From contig JABSQN010000004.1 of NCBI GenBank assembly GCA_013215825.1, positions 186,001 to 250,000 of the forward strand: DNA of 64,000 bases. The letters are read 5' to 3'. The notes under the pieces are model-generated. The model was not told the DNA's origin and ran no database searches. It saw only the letters and a list, made by a program, of their open reading frames with translations. The stretch comes from Piscirickettsiaceae bacterium. GTDB taxonomy: Bacteria > Pseudomonadota > Gammaproteobacteria > Nitrosococcales > Methylophagaceae. Position numbers and translations under genes: made by a program. Positions 43,218 to 51,663 of this stretch are shown here, piece by piece; within the stretch, counting starts at the first letter, position 1; the number at the start of each line of letters is the position of its first letter.

Positions 43218-43889
43218 ATGACTATAAACATTAATACTTTTACCACGCTGCAACATAATAGTGATCATATACATATCGCCTTTTCATCCCCACAACGAGT
43301 GATAAGCTCGGCCATCTTGAACGGTGGCTTGATTAAAGCAGATCATATCGTGAATCGAAAAGTACCCCAAGATTCATCCTCTTGCGAAGCGCCAGATAGG
43401 AGTCTCCGCGACTATGCCAACACTCAAGGCTGGCAAGGTAATGTTGTCGGTATGATGACCGCAGCATCAATGAACTCACTTTGCATTGAGCAAACTTGTG
43501 TAGAAGGCGTTGATATTACTGTACTGGTCACGACAGGGATAAACAACGCACGGCGTGCAGGAGATAAAGCTGACATACAGGAATTATTCGGCATATCAAA
43601 AGAGGTCGGTACCATTAACCTCATATTAATCTGCTCAGCTAGGTTAACGGATGCAGCCATGTTAGAAGCCGTCATGATTGCTACAGAAGCCAAGGTAGCC
43701 GCCTTGCAGGATGCCGATGTTTTAAGCCCTATATCTTGTCGGTTAGCAACAGGAACAGGGACCGATGCTATTGCGGTTGTCAGTGGCGATGGCCCGCAAG
43801 AAATCGCATTTTGCGGTAAACATGTCTTGCTCGGTGAATGGATTGGACGCTTGGTTATAGCTGCAATTACACGTTCATTAGCTACATAG
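43218..43889 (+). CDS. cbiZ: Adenosylcobinamide amidohydrolase (CbiZ)
   Basis: 223 residues of the CbiZ family, which removes the aminopropanol side chain of cobinamide so that salvaged corrinoids can re-enter B12 synthesis as adenosylcobyric acid. Family features are ISSAILNGGLIKADHIVNRKV, VGMMTAASMNSL, VLVTTGINNARRAGD and LATGTGTDAIAVVSGDG. The ATG at 43218 is used; no strong ribosome site is evident. The window also encodes the B12-dependent MetH, a likely user of salvaged cobamide. Its neighbours are accessory DNA, so horizontal gain is possible. Confidence 0.88.
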   Translation: MTININTFTTLQHNSDHIHIAFSSPQRVISSAILNGGLIKADHIVNRKVPQDSSSCEAPDRSLRDYANTQGWQGNVVGMMTAASMNSLCIEQTCVEGVDITVLVTTGINNARRAGDKADIQELFGISKEVGTINLILICSARLTDAAMLEAVMIATEAKVAALQDADVLSPISCRLATGTGTDAIAVVSGDGPQEIAFCGKHVLLGEWIGRLVIAAITRSLAT

Positions 43890-43920
43890 GTTTTTTGGGT
43901 TACACCTCTTAAATTAAAGG

Positions 43921-43945
43921 ATTAAAGGGGATGCTACCCTTTGAT
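43921..43945. terminator. ATTAAAGGG hairpin, copy 2
   Basis: ATTAAAGGGG, loop ATGCTA, CCCTTTGAT, 31 bases after cbiZ. It directly precedes the kdsB repeat copy. Confidence 0.7.
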
Positions 43946-43946
43946 T

Positions 43947-44219
43947 CACTCTATTTCAGCCGAGCCCCTATCCCATGGATGCGTGACCACTTTGTTCAAC
44001 AATCAACGCTGCCCCCACTACCCTCATCTCGGCTTATACGGCTATCGAGCCAGTTTTTTAAAACACTATGCCGAATTAAGCCCCTGCATATTAATCTTTA
44101 GAACAACTACGCGCCATTTATCATGGCAAAAAAACCACCTGAACCTAGCAAAAATAAGTGCTGGACATGGTGTTGATACCGAAGATTATTTAGAAACCAT
44201 TCGGGCGTTTTTGGCTTGA
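43947..44219 (+). pseudogene. Degenerate 3' fragment of kdsB
   Basis: Matches the last ~296 bases of kdsB from CACTCTATTTCAGCC to the stop codon. Small deletions break the frame (for example around 44012 and 44094). Parts remain readable: LGLYGYRASFLKHYAELSPC and LAKISAGHGVDT. It cannot make a functional enzyme. Confidence 0.88.
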
Positions 44220-44360
44220 TTTGTTTTTCTGGTATGGGCTATTATTGAACTGGAAGATTAGGGGAATATAATTCTTTGTTTGGGTTTTAATGTTTAATTA
44301 CTAAGAATTCTATTCCGTATATGTATAAGAATTACAGAGAATTGTGATTCTTGTTAATAA
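43947..44360 (+). repeat. Direct repeat, copy 2
   Basis: 414 bases matching 40326-40763 with substitutions and short deletions. Together the copies bracket the ATPase and cbiZ. Copy 2 ends TTAATAA and then departs from copy 1 (GCACGTTAAGT). Confidence 0.88.
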
Positions 44361-44371
44361 GCACGTTAAGT
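44297..44371 (+). repeat. R-element, copy 2
   Basis: Near-identical to copy 1 up to TTAATAA, then GCACGTTAAGT, which contains the integron-like core GTTAAGT (44365-44371). The toxin-antitoxin cassette starts directly after it. Confidence 0.7.
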
Positions 44372-44375
44372 TTCT

Positions 44376-44663
44376 CTAGTTGATGCGATCCATTGCAGCC
44401 TTATATACTTTTCCTTTGTCACGCTTTCCAACAGAGATCACGGTGACCGTAACTACAGTATCATTGACTTCGTAAACTAACCGATAACCTACTTGCCTAA
44501 GCTTAATTTTATATAATTCGTTACCGCCAGATAGCTTAGCGCTTTCAATATGTGGATTGCTTAAAATATCGATTAATTTTTTCTTAAACTGTGATTGAAT
44601 CGTAGCACCTAACTTTTTCCATTCTTTAAATGCTGACTTTTTAAATTCTAACTCATAGGTCAT
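44376..44663 (-). CDS. relE: RelE-family toxin (cassette gene)
   Basis: 95-residue ribosome-dependent mRNA interferase of the RelE type: MTYELEFKKSAFKEWKKLG, LSGGNELYKIKLRQVGYRLVYEV and VTVISVGKRDKGKVY are characteristic. It overlaps the antitoxin gene by 11 bases. The pair is on the minus strand although its attC (44956) is in plus orientation, so it is inverted relative to its cassette and must use its own promoter. Confidence 0.92.
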   Translation of the reverse strand: MTYELEFKKSAFKEWKKLGATIQSQFKKKLIDILSNPHIESAKLSGGNELYKIKLRQVGYRLVYEVNDTVVTVTVISVGKRDKGKVYKAAMDRIN

Positions 44664-44901
44664 CTAAACTAACCTTTACACTTGCTTCATTTTTACGTTG
44701 TTCAACAATTGCAAGTAGCTCTAAGTCTTCAATATGATCCATCATAAATTCATAAGTCTCTGCTGGTATGCAATAAAATGCAGGCTCATTTCTATTTAAT
44801 ACTGCAATAGCCTCACCATGAGCACTTAATGCAACTTTCATAGGGTTTGCTTTAAGCTCGCTAATACTTACAGCTGCTTCTGTTAATATTCTAGTTGTCA
44901 T
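44653..44901 (-). CDS. Phd/YefM-family antitoxin (cassette gene)
   Basis: 82-residue antitoxin with the Phd/YefM front (VSISELKANPMKVALSAHGEAIAVLNRNEPAFYCIPAETYEFMMD) and an acidic toxin-binding end. Partner of the RelE toxin. Its promoter should lie between 44902 and the attC. Confidence 0.9.
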   Translation of the reverse strand: MTTRILTEAAVSISELKANPMKVALSAHGEAIAVLNRNEPAFYCIPAETYEFMMDHIEDLELLAIVEQRKNEASVKVSLDDL

Positions 44902-44955
44902 GCTATTACCAGTACGTTAAAGTGGTCTCTAATCAAGGCTAGTATAAACAACGAA

Positions 44956-45054
44956 ACTTAACAAGTCACTCAAAAGGACAAATAACAGTTGGTTTTTGCT
45001 CCATAGTCGCTTATTTTAACCAACTATTATTTGCCGCTTAGTAAGGCGTTATAA
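44956..45054 (+). other. attC recombination site
   Basis: 99 bases, ACTTAAC and GTTATAA boxes, inner stem AGTTGGTT/AACCAACT. Plus-strand orientation. It is a close relative of the reverse complement of 16697-16795. Confidence 0.9.
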
Positions 45055-45077
45055 GAACTAAAAACAAAAGAAATAAT

Positions 45078-45158
45078 GTGAAAGTAAAAGGTTTACAAAA
45101 ACCACTTGCTAAATTTGATCCTGAATCAGATGAACCTCATAACGTCGCCTTTAATTAG
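45078..45158 (+). pseudogene. Short coding remnant after attC
   Basis: A GTG-started 26-codon frame reading KVKGLQKPLAKFDPESDEPH looks like the amino end of a real protein cut short. No family is recognised. It may be a decayed cassette gene. Confidence 0.3.
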
Positions 45159-45188
45159 GCCTTAGAATTAACTCATAGGAATACCTCA

Positions 45189-45995
45189 ATGAAACATAGC
45201 CCAAATATACTATTTCTATCTCATGGTGGTGGACCAATGCCGCTTCTTGGTGATGAGGGGCACAAAGAGATGGTGAATTGCTTACAAGACATTGCTACTA
45301 AGATAATTAAGCCGTCGGCAATCATCGTAGTGAGTGCGCATTGGGAGGAAGCCATACCGACCATCACTTCAGGGGCTGCACCAAGCTTAATTTACGACTA
45401 TTATGGATTTCCACAAGAATCGTACAATATTAAATACCCTTGTACGGGGGAACCTCAATTAGCGAATCAGATTTATAGCTTACTCAAGAATGCAGGAATT
45501 GATACTAATCTTGATGAGAAGCGAGGGTTTGATCATGGTCTTTTCGTGCCATTAAAAATAATGTATCCAAATGCGGATATTCCATGTGTTCAACTATCTC
45601 TTGTTAACAGTCTTGATCCCGATGGTCACATGAATATAGGAGCGGCGCTTCAAAAATTGGATTATAAAAATTTACTTGTTATTGGTTCGGGTTTTTCATT
45701 TCATAATATGAAGGCTTTTTTTGAATCAGATATCAATGAGTCAAAAGAACAGAATGAAGCCTTTGATACTTGGCTTATAGAGACGTGTTCTAATTCGGGA
45801 TTCAGTGAAAAGGAAAGGGAAATTAGACTATCCCAGTGGGATAAAGCTCCTTTTGCCCGTTATTGTCACCCTAGAGAAGAGCATTTGTTGCCGCTACACG
45901 TCTGCTATGGAATTGCTCAAAAAAGTTGTTCGGAATATTTTGAATTAAAGATACTTAATAAGAAATCAAGCATGTACCTTTGGTCAATAGATTAA
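45189..45995 (+). CDS. DODA-type extradiol dioxygenase family protein
   Basis: 268-residue class III (LigB-like) non-haem iron protein of the 4,5-DOPA dioxygenase/YgiD type. Candidate metal and acid-base histidines are in LFLSHGGGPMPL, VVSAHWEE, GFDHGLFVPL and GSGFSFHNM, all at the expected places. It should open an aromatic ring or act on a related substrate, which cannot be named. It follows the attC of the toxin cassette but has no attC of its own. Its stop lies inside hairpin copy 3. Confidence 0.88.
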   Translation: MKHSPNILFLSHGGGPMPLLGDEGHKEMVNCLQDIATKIIKPSAIIVVSAHWEEAIPTITSGAAPSLIYDYYGFPQESYNIKYPCTGEPQLANQIYSLLKNAGIDTNLDEKRGFDHGLFVPLKIMYPNADIPCVQLSLVNSLDPDGHMNIGAALQKLDYKNLLVIGSGFSFHNMKAFFESDINESKEQNEAFDTWLIETCSNSGFSEKEREIRLSQWDKAPFARYCHPREEHLLPLHVCYGIAQKSCSEYFELKILNKKSSMYLWSID

Positions 45996-46014
45996 AGGGA
46001 CGCTACCCTTTAAT
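45991..46014. terminator. ATTAAAGGG hairpin, copy 3
   Basis: ATTAAAGGG, loop ACGCTA, CCCTTTAAT, beginning at the stop codon of the dioxygenase gene. It is followed by nine G residues. Confidence 0.75.
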
Positions 46015-46131
46015 GGGGGGGGGAATAAATATTATTCATAAAAACATAGGAAAATCAAGGGGCTACCATCTTGATTTTTTAATAATTAAAGATAGTCATC
46101 CTAAGATGCCATATACGAGAATCTAAAACGA

Positions 46132-46758
46132 ATGCACATATTATATAGCTTTCGCCGTTGTCCTTATGCCATGCGTGCTCGTATGGCTATTGCAGTAAGT
46201 GGTATCCAGATCGAACTTCGTGAAGTTGTTTTGCGTAACAAACCGCAAGCATTAAAAGATATTTCACCCAAAGCAACTGTGCCGGTTTTATTCACTAACG
46301 AATCAAAAATTATTGATGAAAGTTTAGATATTATGTATTGGGCTTTGCAGCAGAATGACCCTGAAAACTGGTTATCAGGGATTGATGAAAGTCTCATTTC
46401 TAATAATGATGGTGAGTTTAAACATTGGCTTGATCATTATAAATATGCCGACCGTTATCCGGAACAATCCGAACAATTCTATAGGCAACGGGGCGAACAA
46501 ACATTATTGATTCTTGAACATCGCTTAATGAAAACACGCTATTTATCGAGTGACAATATAAGTTTCACTGATATTGCTATTTTCCCTTTCATTCGGCAAT
46601 TTGCAGCTGTAGATCAAGACTGGTTTCAACAATCCAACTATCCTCAGCTACAATCGTGGCTAAACGGCTTGGTTAATACTGATTTATTTATCACTTCAAT
46701 GCGAAAACATAAGCAATGGCAACCAGAAGACTCAACTGTATTATTCCCTGCCATATAG
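46132..46758 (+). CDS. Glutathione S-transferase family protein
   Basis: 208 residues: a thioredoxin-like front with the active-site motif RRCPYAMRARMA (Cys type, as in omega-class enzymes) and ATVPVLFTNESKIIDESLDIMYWAL for glutathione binding, then a helical domain (about 90-205). It probably acts in thiol transfer or detoxification. It stands alone and ends in hairpin copy 4. Confidence 0.88.
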   Translation: MHILYSFRRCPYAMRARMAIAVSGIQIELREVVLRNKPQALKDISPKATVPVLFTNESKIIDESLDIMYWALQQNDPENWLSGIDESLISNNDGEFKHWLDHYKYADRYPEQSEQFYRQRGEQTLLILEHRLMKTRYLSSDNISFTDIAIFPFIRQFAAVDQDWFQQSNYPQLQSWLNGLVNTDLFITSMRKHKQWQPEDSTVLFPAI

Positions 46759-46764
46759 ATATAC

Positions 46765-46790
46765 ATTAAAGGGGCGCAATCCCCTTTAAT
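46765..46790. terminator. ATTAAAGGGG hairpin, copy 4
   Basis: ATTAAAGGGG (46765-46774), loop CGCAAT, CCCCTTTAAT (46781-46790), a perfect 10-bp stem 6 bases after the transferase stop. The symmetrical A/T flanks let it work in both directions. Confidence 0.8.
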
Positions 46791-46817
46791 TATTAGAACT
46801 AGAAGGAATTTAATACT

Positions 46818-47090
46818 TTAACTGATTAAGTCAGAAAATCCAGCCGCAATTAAGTCTGGATGCAATGTTCCTTCACCATCAAATATCGGCAAGATATATG
46901 TCACCGGTACAGTGCGATGCCCTTCGCCATATTGTGTTGCTTGAATACTCGATTCGTTTTCTAATACTTGCAACACTAACTCACAGCCATCCAACAGTTC
47001 AATGATTTCACATTGCTGTTGTTGATAAACAAGCTGCTGCCCTATTAAGGACAACAGCTGTTCACATGTAGAGTTATTCTTTACTGGCAT
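46818..47090 (-). CDS. Small hypothetical protein overlapping the rne end
   Basis: 90 residues, unrecognised: a glutamine-rich front ([27 protein letters not shown]) and a beta-rich rest ([27 protein letters not shown]). It starts within the last 17 bases of rne, in a different frame, so it may be translated by coupling. The repeated polar and hydrophobic alternation suggests a compact beta-fold. Confidence 0.65.
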   Translation of the reverse strand: MPVKNNSTCEQLLSLIGQQLVYQQQQCEIIELLDGCELVLQVLENESSIQATQYGEGHRTVPVTYILPIFDGEGTLHPDLIAAGFSDLIS

Positions 47091-49425
47091 CTTCTTTTGG
47101 TTTTATCTTCCTAGGGGCACGTTTTTTAATAGGAACAACTTTTTCTTTGTTTGCACTATTATCACCTGCTGGCGATTCTTTTACCACCCCATCATTTGTA
47201 GGTGGTGTTACCACGCTCTCTTGTTTGTCTTTTGCTGGAGCACGGCGGCGGCGAGGACCTGATGATTTCGGCTTACGCGGCTTATTCTCTGTTGCTGTTG
47301 GTTTGTTACCATCAACTTCAACTACGCTAGTTTGACTTGGTGCACTACCGTTACCATCGACATCCGCAACTGCTTTAGGAACGGAATTACCATCGACCTC
47401 TTTCTTCTCAGGCACTATTTTATTACCGGCATTTTCAGCAACAATAACATCTTCATTACGTGGACGTTGTTGACGACGACCACCGCGACGTGACGTGCGG
47501 CGTGCATTAGCATTAGCATTAGCATTAGCATTACGATTTTGAGAATCCTCTTTTGGCTGTGACTCTTGCTTCGCTGTTGCTGTATTACCTTCTTGTGCGC
47601 CCTCTTTATCAGATTTATTATGATCTGGACGACGACGTGGCGGACGACGATTATTATCGTTTCGATTGTTTCTTACTGGTCGTTTATTTTGCTCACGTTT
47701 AGGCTTGTCTTCGGGCTTTTTATCTTTCTCGGCTTCGTCTACAGCATCAACAGGCTTACCCGTTAATACATTTAATAAACGTTTTAATAAGCTTGGTTTT
47801 TTCTCTTCTTTTGCTACCAATACGGGTGCAGGTGCTGATGGTGACACACCAGTGACTACCGCTTGTTCAGTAACAGGTTTATCTTTCATCGCTTCTGGTA
47901 TTTCTGGTTTTGGTTCCGTCATTAGATGATGACTTACTTCAACACGCTGCCCGCCTTCTTTAATACGCTCAATATCATAATGAGGCGTATCCATATGAGG
48001 ATTAGGAATCAATAATAATTTAACATCATTACGACGTTCGATTGCATCAAGTTGCACTCGTTTTTCATTTAACATAAAGGTTGCAACAGATACTGGTAAT
48101 TGCACAACTAACTGTGCAATAGCATCTTTATGAGCTTCTTCTTCAAGTAGACGAAGTACAGCTAAACCCAATGATTCAACACCACGAACATGACCTAAGC
48201 CCGAACAGCGTGGACATACTTCTTCATGAGCATCCCCCAATGATGGACGAATACGCTGGCGTGACATTTCAAGCAAACCAAAACGTGAAATACGACCCAC
48301 TTGCACTCGAGCACGATCAACTTTCAAGTGTTCACGCAAGCGGTTTTCAACCTCACGTTGATGGCGGCTTGGCCCCATATCAATGAAGTCAATAACCACT
48401 AAACCACCTAAATCACGGATACGTAATTGACGGGCGATTTCTTCTGCCGCTTCTAAGTTGGTGTTGAATGCCGTTTCTTCAATATCGCCACCTTTGTTCG
48501 CTCTAGCCGAGTTAACATCAATAGAAATAAGTGCTTCCGTTGGATCAATAACCAATGCACCACCTGATGGCAGGCGCACTTCATGACGGAAAGCCGTTTC
48601 GATTTGGCTTTCAACTTGGTAGCGAGTAAATAACGGTGTTTTTTCTTCATACAGCTTAAATTTGCTTAACTCATGCGGCATAACCATGCTCATAAAGTCA
48701 TGGCCAGTTTTGTAGACTTCTGGTGAATCAACTAGAATTTCACCAATATCTTTACGTAAATAATCACGTAATGCACGAATGATAATATTACTTTCTTGAT
48801 AAACTAAAAACGGTGCTTTTTGCTCTTTTGTCGCTTTATCAATCGCTGTCCACAATTGCACTAGATATTCTAAATCCCATTGCAATTCTTCTGCTTGCTT
48901 ACCAACACCCGCGGTACGAACAATCATACCCATGCCTTCTGGCACTTCTAGTGATCGTAATGCTTCTTGTAATTCCGCACGTTCTTCGCCTTCGATACGA
49001 CGAGAAATACCACCAGCACGAGGGCTATTCGGCATTAACACCAAATAACGTCCTGCAAGGCTGATCATTGTTGTTAGCGCTGCGCCTTTGTTACCGCGTT
49101 CTTCTTTTTCAATTTGAATAACAAGTTCTTGGCCAACAGAAACAACATCTTGCACATTGAGTCGGCCTGATTTTTCACCGCTGGATTTTTTGAAATACTC
49201 TTTTGAAATTTCTTTTAAGGGTAAAAACCCTTGTCGTTCTGAGCCGTATTCAACAAAAACGGCTTCTAAACTAGGTTCTACTCGTGTGATTTTACCTTTG
49301 TAGATATTGCCTTTTTTTTGTTCACGTGATGGAACTGCAATATCCAGATCAAACAAACGTTGGCCATCGACCATCGCTACTCGCAACTCTTCTTCATGTG
49401 TTGCGTTAATTAAAATTCGCTTCAT
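47074..49425 (-). CDS. rne: Ribonuclease E
   Basis: 783-residue endoribonuclease that starts most mRNA decay and matures rRNA and tRNA. It begins [44 protein letters not shown], then an S1 domain, the RNase H-like and DNase I-like catalytic parts with VIDFIDMG, and [12 protein letters not shown], the zinc-link cysteines. The remaining ~280 residues are disordered and basic or acidic (scaffold region), with PPRRRPDH and [14 protein letters not shown], and are shorter than in E. coli. Its leader lies in the 570-base gap to the right. Confidence 0.96.
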   Translation of the reverse strand: MKRILINATHEEELRVAMVDGQRLFDLDIAVPSREQKKGNIYKGKITRVEPSLEAVFVEYGSERQGFLPLKEISKEYFKKSSGEKSGRLNVQDVVSVGQELVIQIEKEERGNKGAALTTMISLAGRYLVLMPNSPRAGGISRRIEGEERAELQEALRSLEVPEGMGMIVRTAGVGKQAEELQWDLEYLVQLWTAIDKATKEQKAPFLVYQESNIIIRALRDYLRKDIGEILVDSPEVYKTGHDFMSMVMPHELSKFKLYEEKTPLFTRYQVESQIETAFRHEVRLPSGGALVIDPTEALISIDVNSARANKGGDIEETAFNTNLEAAEEIARQLRIRDLGGLVVIDFIDMGPSRHQREVENRLREHLKVDRARVQVGRISRFGLLEMSRQRIRPSLGDAHEEVCPRCSGLGHVRGVESLGLAVLRLLEEEAHKDAIAQLVVQLPVSVATFMLNEKRVQLDAIERRNDVKLLLIPNPHMDTPHYDIERIKEGGQRVEVSHHLMTEPKPEIPEAMKDKPVTEQAVVTGVSPSAPAPVLVAKEEKKPSLLKRLLNVLTGKPVDAVDEAEKDKKPEDKPKREQNKRPVRNNRNDNNRRPPRRRPDHNKSDKEGAQEGNTATAKQESQPKEDSQNRNANANANANARRTSRRGGRRQQRPRNEDVIVAENAGNKIVPEKKEVDGNSVPKAVADVDGNGSAPSQTSVVEVDGNKPTATENKPRKPKSSGPRRRRAPAKDKQESVVTPPTNDGVVKESPAGDNSANKEKVVPIKKRAPRKIKPKEDASKE
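47504..47533. repeat. GCATTA x5 tandem repeat inside rne
   Basis: Five exact copies of GCATTA encoding alternating Asn-Ala in the unstructured tail of RNase E. Slippage here would change length by two residues per unit without a frameshift. Confidence 0.9.
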
Positions 49426-49995
49426 TTATAACCTCTGTTTTGAGGTTCTCATATCTGTTTTTCCTTATATTTCATAAGAAAATGCACAGCCATTATGACT
49501 TTTGTAGAATGATTTTATCTTGCTCTATGCAATCGAATAGTCACAACGCGTCTTACTTCTGCACATTGTGTTTTCCTGTTTTGTGATTTTTATTTCATTT
49601 TAATTATTTTGAAAAACCACTACCACATTACTCATAATGCGGCATTTATGCTTAATATTAGTACGCCACCCCGTGGTGTCGCCACTCAATATCTACTATT
49701 AAATTACGTTATTTATCATTCTGTCTGGTACATTAATTGTTCATTATTACCAAGACATGAGAACCATTTAAATTTATCGGACTCAATGAAGAGCCCCTGT
49801 ACGTCGAGCCTCAGCCCAACAATTGTCACTAAATCTTTTATATTTTCTTGCCGCATCAACCTATGTGGGAGCGACCTGTCATTTATCAGGTTTCATTTGA
49901 TGAAAGCCAGTATACTGACTCTTCTAACAAGAAAACCGACATCTGAATATAACAGCACAACGACCTATCAGCAATAGACAAATCAAAATATTTTT
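49426..49995. promoter_or_regulatory. Divergent rne/rluC region
   Basis: 570 bases between rne and rluC. By analogy with E. coli, rne probably has a long leader that RNase E cuts to control itself. On the rne side there is a small hairpin at 49624-49637 (CATTA-CTCA-TAATG). A GC-rich block near 49790-49830 stands out. A 122-codon plus-strand frame here lacks protein-like character and is not called. No gene is seen. Confidence 0.5.
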
Positions 49996-50955
49996 ATGAC
50001 CATGCAAAATACCAAACTTAATCCCGTTCAATTTATCGATATTTCTGCCGCACAAGCAGGTCAACGAATCGATAACTTTTTACTGACACTAGAAAAAGGT
50101 GTGCCAAAAAGTCGCATTTATCGCGCCATTCGCAAAGGTGAAGTGCGGGTTAATAAAGGTCGCATTAAACAAACCTATAAAATTCAGGCCGGCGATACAA
50201 TTCGTGTGCCTCCTCTTCGTACCTCAGAAAAATCAGCTAAGTCATTTGTAGGTAGTCATGTTCGACAACAATTGAGTGACTGTGTGCTGTTTGAAGATGA
50301 TGATTTACTGGTTCTCAATAAGCCACCCGGCTTAGCGGTACATGCTGGCAGTAATATTGACCAAGGTATTATTGAAGCATTACGCATTATTCGTGATGAT
50401 TTGCCGTATTTAGAATTAGTACATCGGCTTGATCGTGATACCTCTGGTTGTTTATTAATTACCAAAAATCGACATGCTTTAGTTAATCTACAGAATCAAA
50501 TGCGTGATCATGAGATTAATAAGCGTTATCTCACCTTATTAAAAGGTTCATGGTCACAAGGAGAACGATTAGTTGAGCAACCGTTGCTCAAGAACACAGT
50601 GTTATCCGGCGAACGTATGGTGCAGATTAATCCCGAAGGAAAATATGCCAAAACAGTGTTTATCCCTATTGAATCCTTTCCGCAGGCACAATTAACTGAG
50701 GTGGTACTTTATACCGGACGTACACATCAAATACGTGTGCATTCACAGCATCTTGGCCATCCTGTGGCAGGAGATGATAAATATGGCCATCGCAACTTCA
50801 ATAAAGAGACGAAGAAGCTCGGCTTAAAACGTATGTTCCTACATGCTTGGAAGTTGGATATTAAGCATCCCACAACAGAGAAAGTATTGAACTTAATTGC
50901 ACCCTTACCGACACAATTACAAAATGTTGTTAATCGTTTAAAGGATCAATCATGA
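49996..50955 (+). CDS. rluC: 23S rRNA pseudouridine synthase RluC
   Basis: 319-residue enzyme that forms pseudouridines in 23S rRNA. An S4 domain (about 15-75: AGQRIDNFLLTLEKGVPKSRIYRAIRKGEVRVNKGR) precedes the RluA-type catalytic domain with the nucleophile aspartate in ELVHRLDRDTSGCLLITKN. Position next to divergent rne is the conserved gammaproteobacterial order and supports RluC rather than RluD. It overlaps the next gene by 4 bases. Confidence 0.93.
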   Translation: MTMQNTKLNPVQFIDISAAQAGQRIDNFLLTLEKGVPKSRIYRAIRKGEVRVNKGRIKQTYKIQAGDTIRVPPLRTSEKSAKSFVGSHVRQQLSDCVLFEDDDLLVLNKPPGLAVHAGSNIDQGIIEALRIIRDDLPYLELVHRLDRDTSGCLLITKNRHALVNLQNQMRDHEINKRYLTLLKGSWSQGERLVEQPLLKNTVLSGERMVQINPEGKYAKTVFIPIESFPQAQLTEVVLYTGRTHQIRVHSQHLGHPVAGDDKYGHRNFNKETKKLGLKRMFLHAWKLDIKHPTTEKVLNLIAPLPTQLQNVVNRLKDQS

Positions 50956-51602
50956 AGCCTTATCAACTTATCGTATTTGATTGGGATGGCACATTAATGG
51001 ATTCCACCGCTCATATTGTTCACTGTATGCAGGCGGCAATCACGCAATTAGACCTATCACCCTTAAATGACACTGCCATCAAACATATTATTGGCTTGGG
51101 CTTAAATGAAGCGGCAGAATCACTTTATCCCAATATCGATAGTAAAACAATTAATAAACTTGCTGATGTCTACCGACAAATATGGTTATCCGATCCGCAA
51201 GATATTCCTTTATTTGATAATGCCTTTCCTCTTATTCAACACTTATCAAAACAAGACTATTTCTTAGGAATCGCAACAGGGAAAAGTCGTAAAGGTTTGG
51301 ATAAAGTCTTGGCAAGCACACAGTTAGAACCTTTTTTCCATGCCACTCGCTGTGCAGATGAATGTTTTTCTAAACCACATCCGCAAATGATTGAAGAATT
51401 AATGGACCACCTTGGCGTTAATCCCAAGGAAACATTAATGATTGGTGATACCGAGTTTGATCTACTGATGGCGCATAATGCCGGTGCAGATAGCTTAGCT
51501 ATTAGCCATGGCGCTCATAGTATTGACATGCTACAAGCCTGTGAACCACAAGCTATTGTGGCGGATCTTCATCATGCTCAACAGTGGCTAATGGATAAGT
51601 AA
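50952..51602 (+). CDS. HAD-family phosphatase
   Basis: 216-residue HAD-IA hydrolase of the Gph/YjjG-like type. Motif I is VFDWDGTLMDST, motif II is IATGKSRKGL, and motif IV is MIGDTEFDLLMAHNAGA. It is commonly found next to rluC. Substrate is probably a small phosphorylated metabolite and cannot be fixed by sequence. Confidence 0.9.
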   Translation: MKPYQLIVFDWDGTLMDSTAHIVHCMQAAITQLDLSPLNDTAIKHIIGLGLNEAAESLYPNIDSKTINKLADVYRQIWLSDPQDIPLFDNAFPLIQHLSKQDYFLGIATGKSRKGLDKVLASTQLEPFFHATRCADECFSKPHPQMIEELMDHLGVNPKETLMIGDTEFDLLMAHNAGADSLAISHGAHSIDMLQACEPQAIVADLHHAQQWLMDK

Positions 51603-51663
51603 TAGTCACATTGAGACTCAAGTTGATATGATAATAAAAACATTTAAGATTTAGGATAATAAT

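Noticed and set aside
46015-46023. Run of nine G residues (also eight G at 5782-5789)
   Set aside because: Possible phase-variable tracts, but neither lies inside a coding region and there is no evidence of variation.
49609-49977. 122-codon plus-strand frame between rne and rluC
   Set aside because: Irregular composition, no ribosome site and no recognisable motifs; it lies in the expected leader and promoter region.
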